The notes under the pieces: generated by a model
The model's input: the letters and a program-made list of their open reading frames with translations, nothing else
Told to the model about the DNA's origin: nothing
The model's database searches: none
From: Candidatus Gastranaerophilales bacterium
Lineage (GTDB): Bacteria; Cyanobacteriota; Vampirovibrionia; Gastranaerophilales; Gastranaerophilaceae
Assembly (NCBI GenBank): GCA_944326685.1
Contig: CALVEV010000037.1
Span: 85,211-149,210, forward strand
Length of the DNA stretch: 64,000 nt
Direction of reading: 5' to 3'
Part shown: in pieces, positions 46,380 through 55,292 of the stretch
Position numbering within the stretch: the first letter of the stretch is position 1
Layout of the letters: the number at the start of each line of letters is the position of its first letter
Program-made: the position numbers and the translations under genes

Positions 46380-47678
46380 TTAAGAAATTCTTCCTGGGAT
46401 AACAACTCCACCTTTAAGGTTCTTTTTGTAGAATTCAACGTGTGGTTGAAGAACACTATCAAGAACTTCTGGTAATTGTTTTCCAGTCATAACAGCTTCA
46501 ACAATTTCTTGGTAAACAGTTGCGTATGCTCTTAATTGAGTTAGAGCACCTGCAGCAGCAGGAGTAAGTCCAAGAGCTGAAGTTTCAACATCTTCTCTGA
46601 AGAATGCTCCAGATACTTCATAAGATTTTGTTAATGCACCGATATATGCTTCAGCGTTTTCTGAACATACACCCTTATCAACAGGAACTGTTAAAGCAAA
46701 AACAAGTTTGTTTGCTGGGTTGAAGTGAGCTTCTGCAGAGTGGTGCATAGCATCAGGAACTTTTGCAACTTGTTTTAGAGTATCTTTAACAGATTCGTTT
46801 TGCATTTGAGCATGCCAGTAAACTGTATTTTCAAACATAGAACCCATATATTGGTGAACAGAAGCTTCAATACCGTTAAGTTTAGCATCTGCCCAGAAAA
46901 TACCTTCTTTTAAAGCATCGTTTGCTTCAAGATCAGCTGTTAAAGAAAGAGTAGAGATTTCTTGAGCTGCATTAAGCATAGAAATCATATCTTCTTTTTT
47001 CATTCCTGCATAGATTAAAGTGAATAATGCGTGATCATCAAAAGCTGAGAATCTACCACCTACATCATCGTGAATGAATAAATCACCAATCCAGTTTTGT
47101 TCAATAGAAGTTCTTCTTAATTCACTCTTTTCACTATTACCGTCAGTTACAGCGATGAAGTGTTTAGCAGCTGATTTTTTAGCTTCTTCTTCTGATTGAC
47201 CTTGAGATTTGTACGCATCAATAAGCATTTGTTGAACTCTTAAGAAACCATCTTTTGTTTCAAAAGTAGAACCTGATTTTGATGCAATCATAAAGTTTGA
47301 TGTAGTAACATCGTGGTTTAATCTTGTTAAAAATCTTTCTAAGCTGATAGAATCAACATCTGAATAGAATTCAACTTTATCGTGGCAAATGTTCAAACCG
47401 TTGATAGCTAACATATGTTCAACAGTGTGTTTAGAACCACCAATACCCATAACGCTAAGTTTAGTAGCATTAGTTTGTTTTTTGAAATTTTCAACCATTT
47501 CATAAAGTTCATCTACTCTTTTTAATTGTTCTTGAGGTAGATTAACCCAATTTAAGAAATGACCTTGTTTGTTTGCACGTGAAGTGAATTCACTAACAAA
47601 TTCAGATACTTTTGAAGAATATTTACTAAAATCAATACCTGAAAAAGTTGTTTTAATTTCTGACATTTTTGTTACCAT
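46380..47678 (-). CDS. pgi: Glucose-6-phosphate isomerase
   Basis: From ATG 47678 (AGAGGGAATT just upstream; the longer frame to 47708 starts before the ribosome site) it encodes 432 aa. It shows M-G-I-G-G-S-K, A-S-K-S-G-S-T-F-E-T-K (sugar-phosphate SIS loop), V-G-G-R-F-S-A-F (catalytic Arg region) and a Glu-containing M-F-E-N-T-V segment. It interconverts glucose 6-phosphate and fructose 6-phosphate. Size matches the shorter bacterial PGI type. Confidence 0.95.
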   Translation of the reverse strand: MVTKMSEIKTTFSGIDFSKYSSKVSEFVSEFTSRANKQGHFLNWVNLPQEQLKRVDELYEMVENFKKQTNATKLSVMGIGGSKHTVEHMLAINGLNICHDKVEFYSDVDSISLERFLTRLNHDVTTSNFMIASKSGSTFETKDGFLRVQQMLIDAYKSQGQSEEEAKKSAAKHFIAVTDGNSEKSELRRTSIEQNWIGDLFIHDDVGGRFSAFDDHALFTLIYAGMKKEDMISMLNAAQEISTLSLTADLEANDALKEGIFWADAKLNGIEASVHQYMGSMFENTVYWHAQMQNESVKDTLKQVAKVPDAMHHSAEAHFNPANKLVFALTVPVDKGVCSENAEAYIGALTKSYEVSGAFFREDVETSALGLTPAAAGALTQLRAYATVYQEIVEAVMTGKQLPEVLDSVLQPHVEFYKKNLKGGVVIPGRIS

Positions 47679-47835
47679 AATTCCCTCTTTTTCTTTAAAA
47701 GTTAACAACAGTATTCTAATATAAAAGTAATTTTATTTAAACCTTGAAAAAAAATCTTTATTTGATAGTATAGAGGGGTAAATTAAATACATATTGATAA
47801 TGTTTTTTAAGTTTACAAAGATGAAAACAAAATAA

Positions 47836-47912
<77 letters not shown>

Positions 47913-47921
47913 TTTAAAATA

Positions 47922-47960
47922 AAGGGTTTTGAACTGTTTTCAAAATCCTTATTTTTTTTT
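47922..47960 (+). terminator. Intrinsic terminator after tRNA-Arg
   Basis: AAGGGTTTTGAA (47922-47933) pairs with TTCAAAATCCTT (47939-47950) with one G-T pair, loop CTGTT, then nine T. Confidence 0.9.
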
Positions 47961-47994
47961 CTGTATATAGTTTTGTCCCACTTTTGTCCCACTT

Positions 47995-49239
47995 TTATGA
48001 TTTATTTAAAAATATGTCAGATAACAAGTCTGCACTATGTCTATCAGCTTTATCTAGCAAATGAGAGTAAATATCTGATGTTGTACTAACTCTTGAATGT
48101 CCAAGTCTTTTACTAACTGTTAAAATATCTTCTCCATGTTCAATAAGAATACTAGCCTGTGAATGTCTAAAAGCATGAGGGTTTAAATGTGGAATGAATT
48201 GTTTTTTAATTTTTTTATTTTTTAAGTATTCTTCTTCTAATATTTTATTATATTTTTTTTGAAATTGGTTGCAGTAATTTGTAATTGAATCTGGATGCAT
48301 TGGGTTTCCGTTTTCTTGTCTAAAAATATATTTATTATCATTCCAATATGACCCTAGTTTAAGTTTATTTTTTTTATTTTCTTTAATTAATTGTTTAATT
48401 AATAAAATTACTTCATTGGGAATAGCAACAACTCTCTTAGATGATTCTGTTTTCAATGAATCTTCAAAAATTCCAATTTCTTTTGAATATAGTAGTGATT
48501 TGTTTATAATTATTTGATTATTCTTAATATCAATACAATCTTCAGTTAATGCTAGTATTTCACCTCTTCTACTCCCTGTAAATATTAATAATGACATTAT
48601 AACTTGCCATTTTAATGGTTCAAAAGGTAAGTATTTTAATATAAGATTAATTGTATCTACTTCAAGAAAATTAGCTTCTTTATGCTTTATTTTGGGTGGT
48701 GTTGCTTTTGATGCAGCATTATAAGGGATTATCAATTCTTTTTCTGCTTGTGTCAGTATTGTATGGATAAGTCTATGATGTTCAACAATTGTTTTTTCAC
48801 TAAGATATCCACCATTTCTTTTATTTAACCCTTTTTGTGCTAATTGTTCATATAATAAATTTAAATGATGAGGTTTTATATCAGTTAGTTTAAAATGGCC
48901 TATTGCTGGATTTATTCGTTCTAGTAATTTTTTATATAGTTCAATTGTTTTTCTCTTAACTCCTGAACGTGATTTTAGAGATATAACATAATCTGCATAT
49001 GAAGCAAAATTTTGTCTGTTATTAGATATATTTCCTTCATTGCACTCTTTTTCAAATAATACAGCAATTTTATTTAATTCTTTTTCTATTTTAGAATCAC
49101 TCCACGTTTCAGGAAAAGGTTTTACTGTTTTTATGTAAGGCTTTAGTTCCTTACCATTTTGATCTTTCCCTTTATAAACTCTTATTTGGTAGGAGGTGAT
49201 TTTACCTTCTTTATTTTTTCTAATCCTTATTCTTGCCAT
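47995..49239 (-). CDS. int: Tyrosine integrase
   Basis: The 414-aa recombinase has an N-terminal arm-type DNA-binding domain (1-65), a SAM-like core-binding domain (about 75-170) and the catalytic domain with R224 (T-G-S-R-R-G-E), H355-x-x-R358 (H-A-F-R), H381 (R-L-G-H) and nucleophile Y391 (D-I-Y-S-H). All residues are present. It integrates and excises the element at the neighbouring tRNA-Arg. It has almost no ribosome site of its own; a 24-codon frame ends 2 bases upstream and may couple its translation. Confidence 0.96.
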   Translation of the reverse strand: MARIRIRKNKEGKITSYQIRVYKGKDQNGKELKPYIKTVKPFPETWSDSKIEKELNKIAVLFEKECNEGNISNNRQNFASYADYVISLKSRSGVKRKTIELYKKLLERINPAIGHFKLTDIKPHHLNLLYEQLAQKGLNKRNGGYLSEKTIVEHHRLIHTILTQAEKELIIPYNAASKATPPKIKHKEANFLEVDTINLILKYLPFEPLKWQVIMSLLIFTGSRRGEILALTEDCIDIKNNQIIINKSLLYSKEIGIFEDSLKTESSKRVVAIPNEVILLIKQLIKENKKNKLKLGSYWNDNKYIFRQENGNPMHPDSITNYCNQFQKKYNKILEEEYLKNKKIKKQFIPHLNPHAFRHSQASILIEHGEDILTVSKRLGHSRVSTTSDIYSHLLDKADRHSADLLSDIFLNKS

Positions 49240-49241
49240 AA

Positions 49242-49316
49242 TTAAATTTCTGTAAATATATAATTAGATGTTTTACTTTTTACTTTTTTCTCTATAATTA
49301 AGTTTCCTGGTTGCAT
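49242..49316 (-). CDS. Possible 24-aa leader peptide before the integrase
   Basis: A short frame starts at ATG 49316 with GAGGA 7 bases upstream and stops at 49242, two bases before the integrase ATG. Its product is basic (I-I-E-K-K-V-K-S-K-T). The good ribosome site and tight spacing suggest translational coupling of int; it is too short for a known excisionase. Confidence 0.4.
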   Translation of the reverse strand: MQPGNLIIEKKVKSKTSNYIFTEI

Positions 49317-49326
49317 CTATATATCC

Positions 49327-49545
49327 TCAATGTCTTATAGTTTCTAATAAAGAAACATTTATATTTTTATTAAAATCATCATATGCAATGTGTTTTAACT
49401 CGTGCCAAAAAGTTTTAATATTACATTCGTAAGATAGTTTAGAATTTAATACTATTGTGTAATAATCTTCGAATGAATCATACAATATAAAGCCATTTAC
49501 TTTATATGGCAGGTTGTAATATATAACTCTGTAATTATCTAACAT
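49327..49545 (-). CDS. Short ImmA/IrrE-like metallopeptidase
   Basis: The 72-aa protein carries W-H-E-L-K-H (H-E-x-x-H) near residues 47-52 and the preceding I-V-L-N-S-K-L-S-Y-E strand typical of ImmA/IrrE peptidases, which cut phage or ICE repressors on DNA damage. Family members are usually 120-170 aa, so this is a very short version; the third zinc ligand is not obvious. It follows the repressor gene in the same direction, the standard immR-immA type pairing. Confidence 0.7.
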   Translation of the reverse strand: MLDNYRVIYYNLPYKVNGFILYDSFEDYYTIVLNSKLSYECNIKTFWHELKHIAYDDFNKNINVSLLETIRH

Positions 49546-49573
49546 TTTATTCTGCTTAGTTGTTTGTAATAGT

Positions 49574-49954
49574 CTAGTTTTGATTTCTTCCTTTTATCAT
49601 ATTTATTACGCTGATTACAGCTTTTAGTTGTTCAGGCTCTAAAGACTTAGAAGCATCAAACAATGCTTTATAATCAGGATTTTCATAAATTTCTTGAGCT
49701 ATTTTTCCAGTTTCTTTAAGATTATAATAATCAGCAAGAGGAGAATCTTTATCATATTCAATTAAATCATCCATTGCACATTCCAAAACTCTTGCGATTT
49801 TTTGCAAATATGCAACAGTTGGATTTTTATTTTTGCCTGAAAAAATATTGTCTATTGTTACTAAAGAAATGCCAGTTAATTCTGCTATTTTTTTATTGGT
49901 ATAGCATTTAGCCTTTTTGTATCTATTTAATTTTTCAACACTTAACTCTGTCAT
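49574..49954 (-). CDS. XRE-family repressor
   Basis: The 126-aa protein has an N-terminal helix-turn-helix (about residues 17-60, I-A-E-L-T-G-I-S-L-V-T-I-D-N-I-F-S-G) and a C-terminal helical part (about 80-120). It should keep the early operon silent by binding the divergent control region. AAGGAA lies about 10 bases before the ATG. Confidence 0.88.
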   Translation of the reverse strand: MTELSVEKLNRYKKAKCYTNKKIAELTGISLVTIDNIFSGKNKNPTVAYLQKIARVLECAMDDLIEYDKDSPLADYYNLKETGKIAQEIYENPDYKALFDASKSLEPEQLKAVISVINMIKGRNQN

Positions 49955-50004
49955 ATATTAACATTCCTTTACAATAATATAATACGCCTAAATAGGCAAA
50001 ATTG

Positions 50005-50125
50005 CTATAAAAAACATCAAAATATTATAGTTTTTTAATAAAAACAATATTATTTTATATATTTATGCTTGACAACAATAATTTAATATGGTAATTTAAA
50101 TTCTATAAACAATATTTTATTATAG
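50005..50125. promoter_or_regulatory. Prophage control region with paired operator-like repeats and a TTGACA promoter
   Basis: Two CTATAA-N-TTATAG inverted repeats lie at 50005-50030 and 50103-50125, both followed by TTTTT. Between them is TTGACA (50069-50074) with TAATTT 17 bases downstream (50092-50097), a plausible rightward promoter. The layout fits repressor/Cro control of a divergent switch. Confidence 0.6.
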
Positions 50126-50163
50126 TTTTTGTGAGAGGCACCATAATAAAGGAAGTAGATGTA

Positions 50164-50364
50164 ATGTTTTTAAACATATTAGCAGAAATGGCTCGTAGAC
50201 AAATATCAAAGCACGAAATGGCGAACTATTTAGGTATATCAGTTTGGACTCTTGATCGTAAAATTAAAAATATAACAGGTTTTACGGTCAATGAAATAAC
50301 TGCAATACAAAAAATTTTCAATAATAAAGATTGTACATTTGAATATCTATTTAAGAAGGAATAA
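50164..50364 (+). CDS. Cro-like helix-turn-helix protein
   Basis: From ATG 50164 (AAGGAAG about 8 bases upstream; a GTG at 50131 is in frame but lacks a site) it encodes 66 aa with an XRE-type helix-turn-helix (M-A-N-Y-L-G-I-S-V-W-T-L-D-R-K-I). It opens the rightward operon opposite the repressor, the usual position of an antirepressor. Confidence 0.8.
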   Translation: MFLNILAEMARRQISKHEMANYLGISVWTLDRKIKNITGFTVNEITAIQKIFNNKDCTFEYLFKKE

Positions 50365-50393
50365 TTAAACAAAAAATAAGTTTAAAATAACCA

Positions 50394-50410
50394 AAGCCTT
50401 ATTAAGGCTT
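50394..50410 (+). terminator. Weak hairpin after the Cro-like gene
   Basis: AAGCCTT (50394-50400), loop ATT, AAGGCTT (50404-50410), followed by ATTTG rather than a long T-run; an attenuator is as likely as a terminator. Confidence 0.4.
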
Positions 50411-50444
50411 ATTTGTGGTGCAAAAAAAATAAAGTGAGGGAAAT

Positions 50445-50717
50445 ATGGATAATGTAGTGAATTTAAAGTTACCTTTAATGGCAACGATTAAAGAAACAGT
50501 ACTTATACTCAAAGAGCGTGCTCAACAAATGGGTATAAAAAATTATTTAACCGAATATCGAATAAGAGAAATGGCTAAAAACGGTGAAATTGTATCAATT
50601 TCTGCAGGTAAAAAGATATTAATTAATGTTGACAAATTAATTGCTTATATGAATACAGCTATTTATAAAGAACCAACAAATAATTTAGTAAATGGAATAA
50701 AAAAAATAAAAGTATAG
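50445..50717 (+). CDS. Excisionase-like helix-turn-helix protein
   Basis: The 90-aa protein matches small winged-helix DNA-binding proteins of elements: A-T-I-K-E-T-x-x-x-L, Y-R-I-R-E-M-A-K-N-G-E-I and K-I-L-I-N-V-D-K-L (recognition helix plus wing). Such proteins act as excisionases or regulators. GAGGG precedes the ATG. Confidence 0.7.
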   Translation: MDNVVNLKLPLMATIKETVLILKERAQQMGIKNYLTEYRIREMAKNGEIVSISAGKKILINVDKLIAYMNTAIYKEPTNNLVNGIKKIKV

Positions 50718-50728
50718 AAGGAGAAAAA

Positions 50729-51007
50729 ATGCTTAGAATTTTAATTAAAAACTTAAAAAGAAAAAAACTAATAAATGAAATGGAACGAGAAATTCGAATA
50801 AAAAAATATCATGCATTGATTTTGGAACAAATAAAATTAGTTCAAGATATTGGGAATACTTGTCCTAATGCAGCATATAGTTATGCAGAATTATATGCTG
50901 CAAAAAATATTGTGGATTCAAAAATTAAAAATAAAGACGATCTTGATAATTTATTTCGGAAGTATGTAATGAATAAAGGGTTAAATATTAGTTTTGTGAT
51001 ATCTTAA
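50729..51007 (+). CDS. Small hypothetical phage protein
   Basis: The 92-aa basic helical protein is unrecognised. AGAAGGAG precedes the ATG and it lies 11 bases after the excisionase-like gene. Followed by a 200-base non-coding stretch with hairpins. Confidence 0.65.
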   Translation: MLRILIKNLKRKKLINEMEREIRIKKYHALILEQIKLVQDIGNTCPNAAYSYAELYAAKNIVDSKIKNKDDLDNLFRKYVMNKGLNISFVIS

Positions 51008-51038
51008 ATCTCCCTCCGGAGAGTTAACACGTATTAAT

Positions 51039-51169
51039 GCCCACATAATCCTCCCAACACATCCTTACAATGTGGGCTTTTATTAAAAATATCCCTATTT
51101 GTACTTATAAAGTACGTTAACTCCTTTAGCCTGTGGCTTGAAATGAAATACAAAAAACACAGGCTTTTT
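51039..51169 (+). promoter_or_regulatory. Two tandem hairpin-plus-T structures before the exonuclease gene
   Basis: GCCCACAT (51039-51046) pairs with ATGTGGGC (51070-51077) followed by TTTTATTAAAA; AGCCTGTG (51128-51135) pairs with CACAGGCT (51158-51165) followed by TTTTATTAAAA. Both have long loops and the same 3' sequence, like repeated terminators or an antitermination target upstream of the recombination genes. Confidence 0.5.
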
Positions 51170-51210
51170 ATTAAAAGTTACTAAATCAATAAATATATAG
51201 GTATCTAGAA

Positions 51211-51861
51211 ATGAATTATGATGAATGGTTAAAAGAAAGAGAAAATGGAATTGGTGGTTCTGAATGTTCTGCAATTTTAGGTTTAAATCCATACATAACA
51301 AATGCTGAATTGTGGGAATATAAGACTGGATCAAAAATAAAATCTGATATTTCAGATAAAGAACGTGTAATTTATGGCAAAAATGCAGAATTACCATTAA
51401 TTGAAATTTTTAAATTTGATTATCCTGAATATGATGTGATTCATAATGATTTCGATTTGAAAAGGAGTAAGAAATACCCATTTTTATTTGGGTCAATGGA
51501 TGGGGAATTAATAAACAAAACTAATGGAAAACAAGGTATTTTGGAAATAAAAACAGCTTTAATATTAAATCCAATTGAATGGAAACATTGGGATAATCAA
51601 ATTCCTCAGAATTATTATTGTCAGATCCTTCATTATTTTATAGTTAATCCTGAAAAAGAATTTGCAATTGTAAAAGCTCAAATCACATCCATAAAAGAAA
51701 ATGAGACTGGTTTTAAACAAGTTAAACACGAAACAAGACACTATTATTTTGAACGTTCAAAATGTATCCAAGATATTTCTTACTTAGAAGAAAAAGAAAT
51801 TGAGTTTTGGAATGATTTTGTATTGACAAAGAAACGACCTGCATTGCTGATTGCAGCATAA
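51211..51861 (+). CDS. YqaJ-type phage exonuclease
   Basis: The 216-aa protein has the lambda-Exo/YqaJ fold: G-I-G-G-S-E-C-S-A-I-L-G, G-K-N-A-E-L-P-L, G-S-M-D-G-E and L-E-I-K-T-A (the PD-(D/E)xK core), then Q-N-Y-Y-C-Q-I-L-H-Y-F. It resects double-stranded DNA 5' to 3' and works with RecT, encoded two genes later. Only a weak ribosome site (AGG 11 bases upstream) is seen. Confidence 0.92.
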   Translation: MNYDEWLKERENGIGGSECSAILGLNPYITNAELWEYKTGSKIKSDISDKERVIYGKNAELPLIEIFKFDYPEYDVIHNDFDLKRSKKYPFLFGSMDGELINKTNGKQGILEIKTALILNPIEWKHWDNQIPQNYYCQILHYFIVNPEKEFAIVKAQITSIKENETGFKQVKHETRHYYFERSKCIQDISYLEEKEIEFWNDFVLTKKRPALLIAA

Positions 51862-51887
51862 AAAATAAGACTTAGAAAGGAATAAAT

Positions 51888-52700
51888 ATGGAACAAATTA
51901 TTGACAAACCTTTATCTTTTGAAATTATTACACCTACAAATAATCAATTTGCTAATGCTATTACATTTAACTATGAAGAATTGAAGAATGGTTTAATTAC
52001 TAGATTATCACATTATGAATCTATGGTTTATAATGAAGACCAAATTAAACAAGCAAAAGAAGATAGAGCAAATTTAAATAAATTAAAAACTAATATAGAT
52101 AATGAACGTAAACGTATCAAAAATGAGATATATAAAGAATATGAACCTTTCAATGAAAAAGTAAAAGAATTAATAAATCTCTGCGATAAACCTATTAATA
52201 AAATAAATGACTCGATTAAATCTTATGAAACAGAGCAAAAGAAAATAAAAAGAAATAATTTAGAAAACTACTATAAATCTTTAGTTGAAGGAAAAGTTGA
52301 TTTTATAAATATAAATTTTGAAAAAATAGAAATATCTGAATGGTCAAATTTAAGTTTCAGTATGACTAAAGCTAAAAAAGCGATTGATGAAAGAGTTAGA
52401 CAAATAACTGAAGATTTTCTAACAATTCAAACTTTTGCAGATTATAAGGATGTTTTGATTGATAAATATATTGAAACATTAGATCTAGGAGAAGTTTTAA
52501 GAGAGAAATCTAGATTAGAGCAGTATCAAGAAACTATTTTAAAAGAACAAAACAGAAAAGTATGCATTTATCCTAAAAAAGAACAAGTTAATGATCAAGT
52601 TTTTTATAAAAAAACATTTAAAGTTTCAGCAACAAAAGAACAGTTAGTAATATTACAAAATTGTTTGTTAACGAACAATATTGATTTTGAAGTAATTTAA
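51888..52700 (+). CDS. DUF1351 phage protein
   Basis: The 270-aa protein has a charged coiled coil (R-A-N-L-N-K-L then D-N-E-R-K-R-I-K-N-E, about 60-130) and matches the DUF1351 family, which is found between exonuclease and RecT genes in phages of Firmicutes. The role is unknown; its constant place between the two recombination genes suggests it helps them. AGAAAGG precedes the ATG. Confidence 0.85.
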   Translation: MEQIIDKPLSFEIITPTNNQFANAITFNYEELKNGLITRLSHYESMVYNEDQIKQAKEDRANLNKLKTNIDNERKRIKNEIYKEYEPFNEKVKELINLCDKPINKINDSIKSYETEQKKIKRNNLENYYKSLVEGKVDFININFEKIEISEWSNLSFSMTKAKKAIDERVRQITEDFLTIQTFADYKDVLIDKYIETLDLGEVLREKSRLEQYQETILKEQNRKVCIYPKKEQVNDQVFYKKTFKVSATKEQLVILQNCLLTNNIDFEVI

Positions 52701-52713
52701 GAAAGGGGCAAAG

Positions 52714-53625
52714 ATGGGAAATTCATTAACCAAACAATCAACAGGGGTTTCAAATGTTACATTTTCAACATTTATGGCATCTCCTGCAATTAGAAAGAAA
52801 ATATCAGAAGTAGTTCAAGGGGCAGACGGTCAAAGATTTATAACTGCTATCATTAGCACGGTTGCAACTAATCCAAAACTTGCAGAATGCAATCATTTTA
52901 CAATTTTCTCAGCTGCACTATTAGGTGAAAGTTTAAAATTATCACCAAGTCCTCAATTAGGGCAATATTATCTTGTGCCATACAAAAACAAAAATAATGG
53001 AATGCAAGCTCAATTCCAATTAGGATATAAGGGGTATATTCAACTAGCTATACGTTCAGGGCAGTATAGAAAAATTAATGTTTTAGAAATAAAAGAAGGA
53101 GAGCTAATATCATTTGATCCTCTTTCTGAAACTTTAGAAATTGATTTTATTAAAAATGATATTCAAAGAGAGCAATCAAAAACGATTGGATATTATGTAT
53201 CATTCGAATTAATTAATGGATTTAGAAAAGCTTTATATTGGTCATATGAGAAAATGCTAAATCATGCTGATAAATATTCACAAGCTTTTTCATCTAAGAA
53301 GTATGCTGAATTGTTAGAAGGTAAAATTCCTGAATCCGATTTATGGAAATATTCAAGTTTTTGGTACAAAAATTTTGATGAAATGGCTAAGAAAACGATG
53401 CTTAGACAAATAATATCAAAATGGGGAGTTATGTCTATTGAACTCCAAACTGCATTTAAAAACGATACTGGAGTTATTCAAGAAGACAATACTGTTGATT
53501 ATGTAGATGAAAATATAACAGGTTTTGTTGAAGTACAAGCTGAAACTGAACCTGAAAAAGAATCAATTTCAAATAAACAAGAAATTGGGAAAAAATCATC
53601 TAATTTATTAGATGGTGTGGAGTAG
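52714..53625 (+). CDS. recT: RecT-family single-strand annealing recombinase
   Basis: The 303-aa protein has the RecT core: F-x-T-A-I-I-S-T-V-A-T-N-P, G-E-S-L-K-L-S-P-S-P-Q-L-G-Q-Y-Y-L-V-P and F-Q-L-G-Y-K-G-Y-I-Q-L-A. The C-terminal part is acidic. It anneals complementary strands made by the exonuclease. GAAAGGGG precedes the ATG. Confidence 0.95.
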   Translation: MGNSLTKQSTGVSNVTFSTFMASPAIRKKISEVVQGADGQRFITAIISTVATNPKLAECNHFTIFSAALLGESLKLSPSPQLGQYYLVPYKNKNNGMQAQFQLGYKGYIQLAIRSGQYRKINVLEIKEGELISFDPLSETLEIDFIKNDIQREQSKTIGYYVSFELINGFRKALYWSYEKMLNHADKYSQAFSSKKYAELLEGKIPESDLWKYSSFWYKNFDEMAKKTMLRQIISKWGVMSIELQTAFKNDTGVIQEDNTVDYVDENITGFVEVQAETEPEKESISNKQEIGKKSSNLLDGVE

Positions 53626-53707
53626 CTAGTAGCTTGGGAACAGGGGCAAGCAAGATTTGCCCCTTTATTTAAAATAATTCTATTTAAATTTAATCCTGGA
53701 AGAAATT

Positions 53708-54475
53708 ATGAATATAAAAAAATTGGAGCAATTTAATAATTCTAAAATAACATTGAATCGTAAGATCTTAAATTGGGAATGGTACGATTGCTTGCCAGTA
53801 TTTAAATTATTCATTCACTGTCTGTTAAGAGCGAATTTTAAAGATGAAAAGTGGCATGGGATGTTAATTGAAAGAGGTCAATTTGTTACAAGTCTGCCAA
53901 AACTCAGTAGTGAGACTGGTTTAACAATAATGCAGGTTAGGACAGCATTAAAAAGTTTGAAATCTACTAAAGAGATAACATGCAAAACAACTAACCGTAA
54001 TTCAATCATAACGGTAAAAAACTATAATTTATACCAACACAATAACATGCTATTTAACAGTCAAATAACAAACAAACAACAAACAGATAACATTCAAATA
54101 ACAACTAATAAGAATGATATAAGAATGAATAAGAATGAAAATATACTACTACTACATGAAAATTTTTCAGAAAAATTTTTAAATGAATTTAAATTTTGGG
54201 GCGAATATTCCAATGTTTGTTTATCTGATAAACAAAAATCAAAACTATTAGGCATAGTGATGAATGAAAAAATTCTAAACGAATTAATTAATGACTTGTC
54301 AAAAAATATTGAAACAAAAAAAGAAGACTTTATTGACGAAAAACACCCTAATCTGCATTACGAACGTTTGAGGGCATATTGGGAGTTTCGCCGAAAAAAT
54401 CCAAATAAATTTAAAAATAATAATACTGAAATTATAAAAGAAGATCCATACGAAGAATTAAGCAAAGAATTATAA
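53708..54475 (+). CDS. Phage replication initiator (DnaD-like N-terminal winged helix)
   Basis: The 255-aa protein has an N-terminal replisome-organiser domain: R-K-I-L-N-W-E-W-Y, G-Q-F-V-T-S-L-P-K-L-S-S-E-T-G-L-T and V-R-T-A-L-K-S-L-K-S-T-K-E-I-T. A low-complexity linker with N-K-N repeats and a small C-terminal domain follow. It should bind the phage origin and bring in the helicase loader encoded next. The upstream ribosome site is weak (GGAAG). Confidence 0.85.
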   Translation: MNIKKLEQFNNSKITLNRKILNWEWYDCLPVFKLFIHCLLRANFKDEKWHGMLIERGQFVTSLPKLSSETGLTIMQVRTALKSLKSTKEITCKTTNRNSIITVKNYNLYQHNNMLFNSQITNKQQTDNIQITTNKNDIRMNKNENILLLHENFSEKFLNEFKFWGEYSNVCLSDKQKSKLLGIVMNEKILNELINDLSKNIETKKEDFIDEKHPNLHYERLRAYWEFRRKNPNKFKNNNTEIIKEDPYEELSKEL

Positions 54476-54488
54476 TTACGGAGTAAAA

Positions 54489-55259
54489 ATGATTACAAAA
54501 GTACAAGAAATAAAAACAGAAGACTTATATTGGGTAGAAGGACTTAAATTTTATAGATTGATATTTAATGATGAATCAATAAAAAATGAGGCTGATAGAA
54601 TTTTTGAAGAAACACAAGATTTAAAAGCTGTTGAAGAATTTTGCAGAGAATCTTATGAAAAAAAACATATCAATCCTTTAATGCTTGATTCAGAGATCAA
54701 TAAAAGATTTCAAAATTGTAGGTTTTCAAATTTCGAAATTGAAACCGAAGTATTTAAAAAGGCTAAAAATGATGCTGAAAAATATGCAAATACAATTATA
54801 AGTGGTACAAATAATGGTTCAAACCTTGTCATTGTTGGAAATGGTGATGTTGGAACTGGTAAAACACATCTTGCTTGTGCAATTGCAAATAGATTATTTT
54901 CTGAAAATATCCCTGCCAAATTTATCAATATAACTTCAATGTTATCAGAATTAAGAGAAAATTTTAATGCGTCTAAATATATTAAGGTTCCTGTTTTAAT
55001 TATTGACGATATTGGTAAAGAAAAAGGGACAGAGTGGGTTTTAGAACAAATTTATTGCATTGTTAATCAACGTTATGAAGATGTTAAGCCAACTATATTT
55101 ACTACTGAAGGGAATTTAAAAGATTTAGCTGATAAATATTCGACGAGAGGTAAAGCTATCATAAGCCGAATAACCAGTGATTTTACGCAAATAAAATGTA
55201 CCGGTCGGGATTACAGACAAAAACGAAAAACAAAAATATATGGTGGACATTATGACTAA
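54489..55259 (+). CDS. DnaC-type helicase loader
   Basis: The 256-aa AAA+ protein has Walker A G-D-V-G-T-G-K-T-H (about 115-123), Walker B V-L-I-I-D-D-I-G-K-E, a sensor-1 segment T-I-F-T-T-E-G-N and an arginine-finger-like S-R-I. The N-terminal about 95 residues are the helicase-binding part. It loads the replicative helicase at the site opened by the preceding initiator. ACGGAG precedes the ATG. Confidence 0.92.
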   Translation: MITKVQEIKTEDLYWVEGLKFYRLIFNDESIKNEADRIFEETQDLKAVEEFCRESYEKKHINPLMLDSEINKRFQNCRFSNFEIETEVFKKAKNDAEKYANTIISGTNNGSNLVIVGNGDVGTGKTHLACAIANRLFSENIPAKFINITSMLSELRENFNASKYIKVPVLIIDDIGKEKGTEWVLEQIYCIVNQRYEDVKPTIFTTEGNLKDLADKYSTRGKAIISRITSDFTQIKCTGRDYRQKRKTKIYGGHYD

Positions 55260-55292
55260 GGGAGAGGCCCTTAAGAAAGAGGAGGTTAAAAA

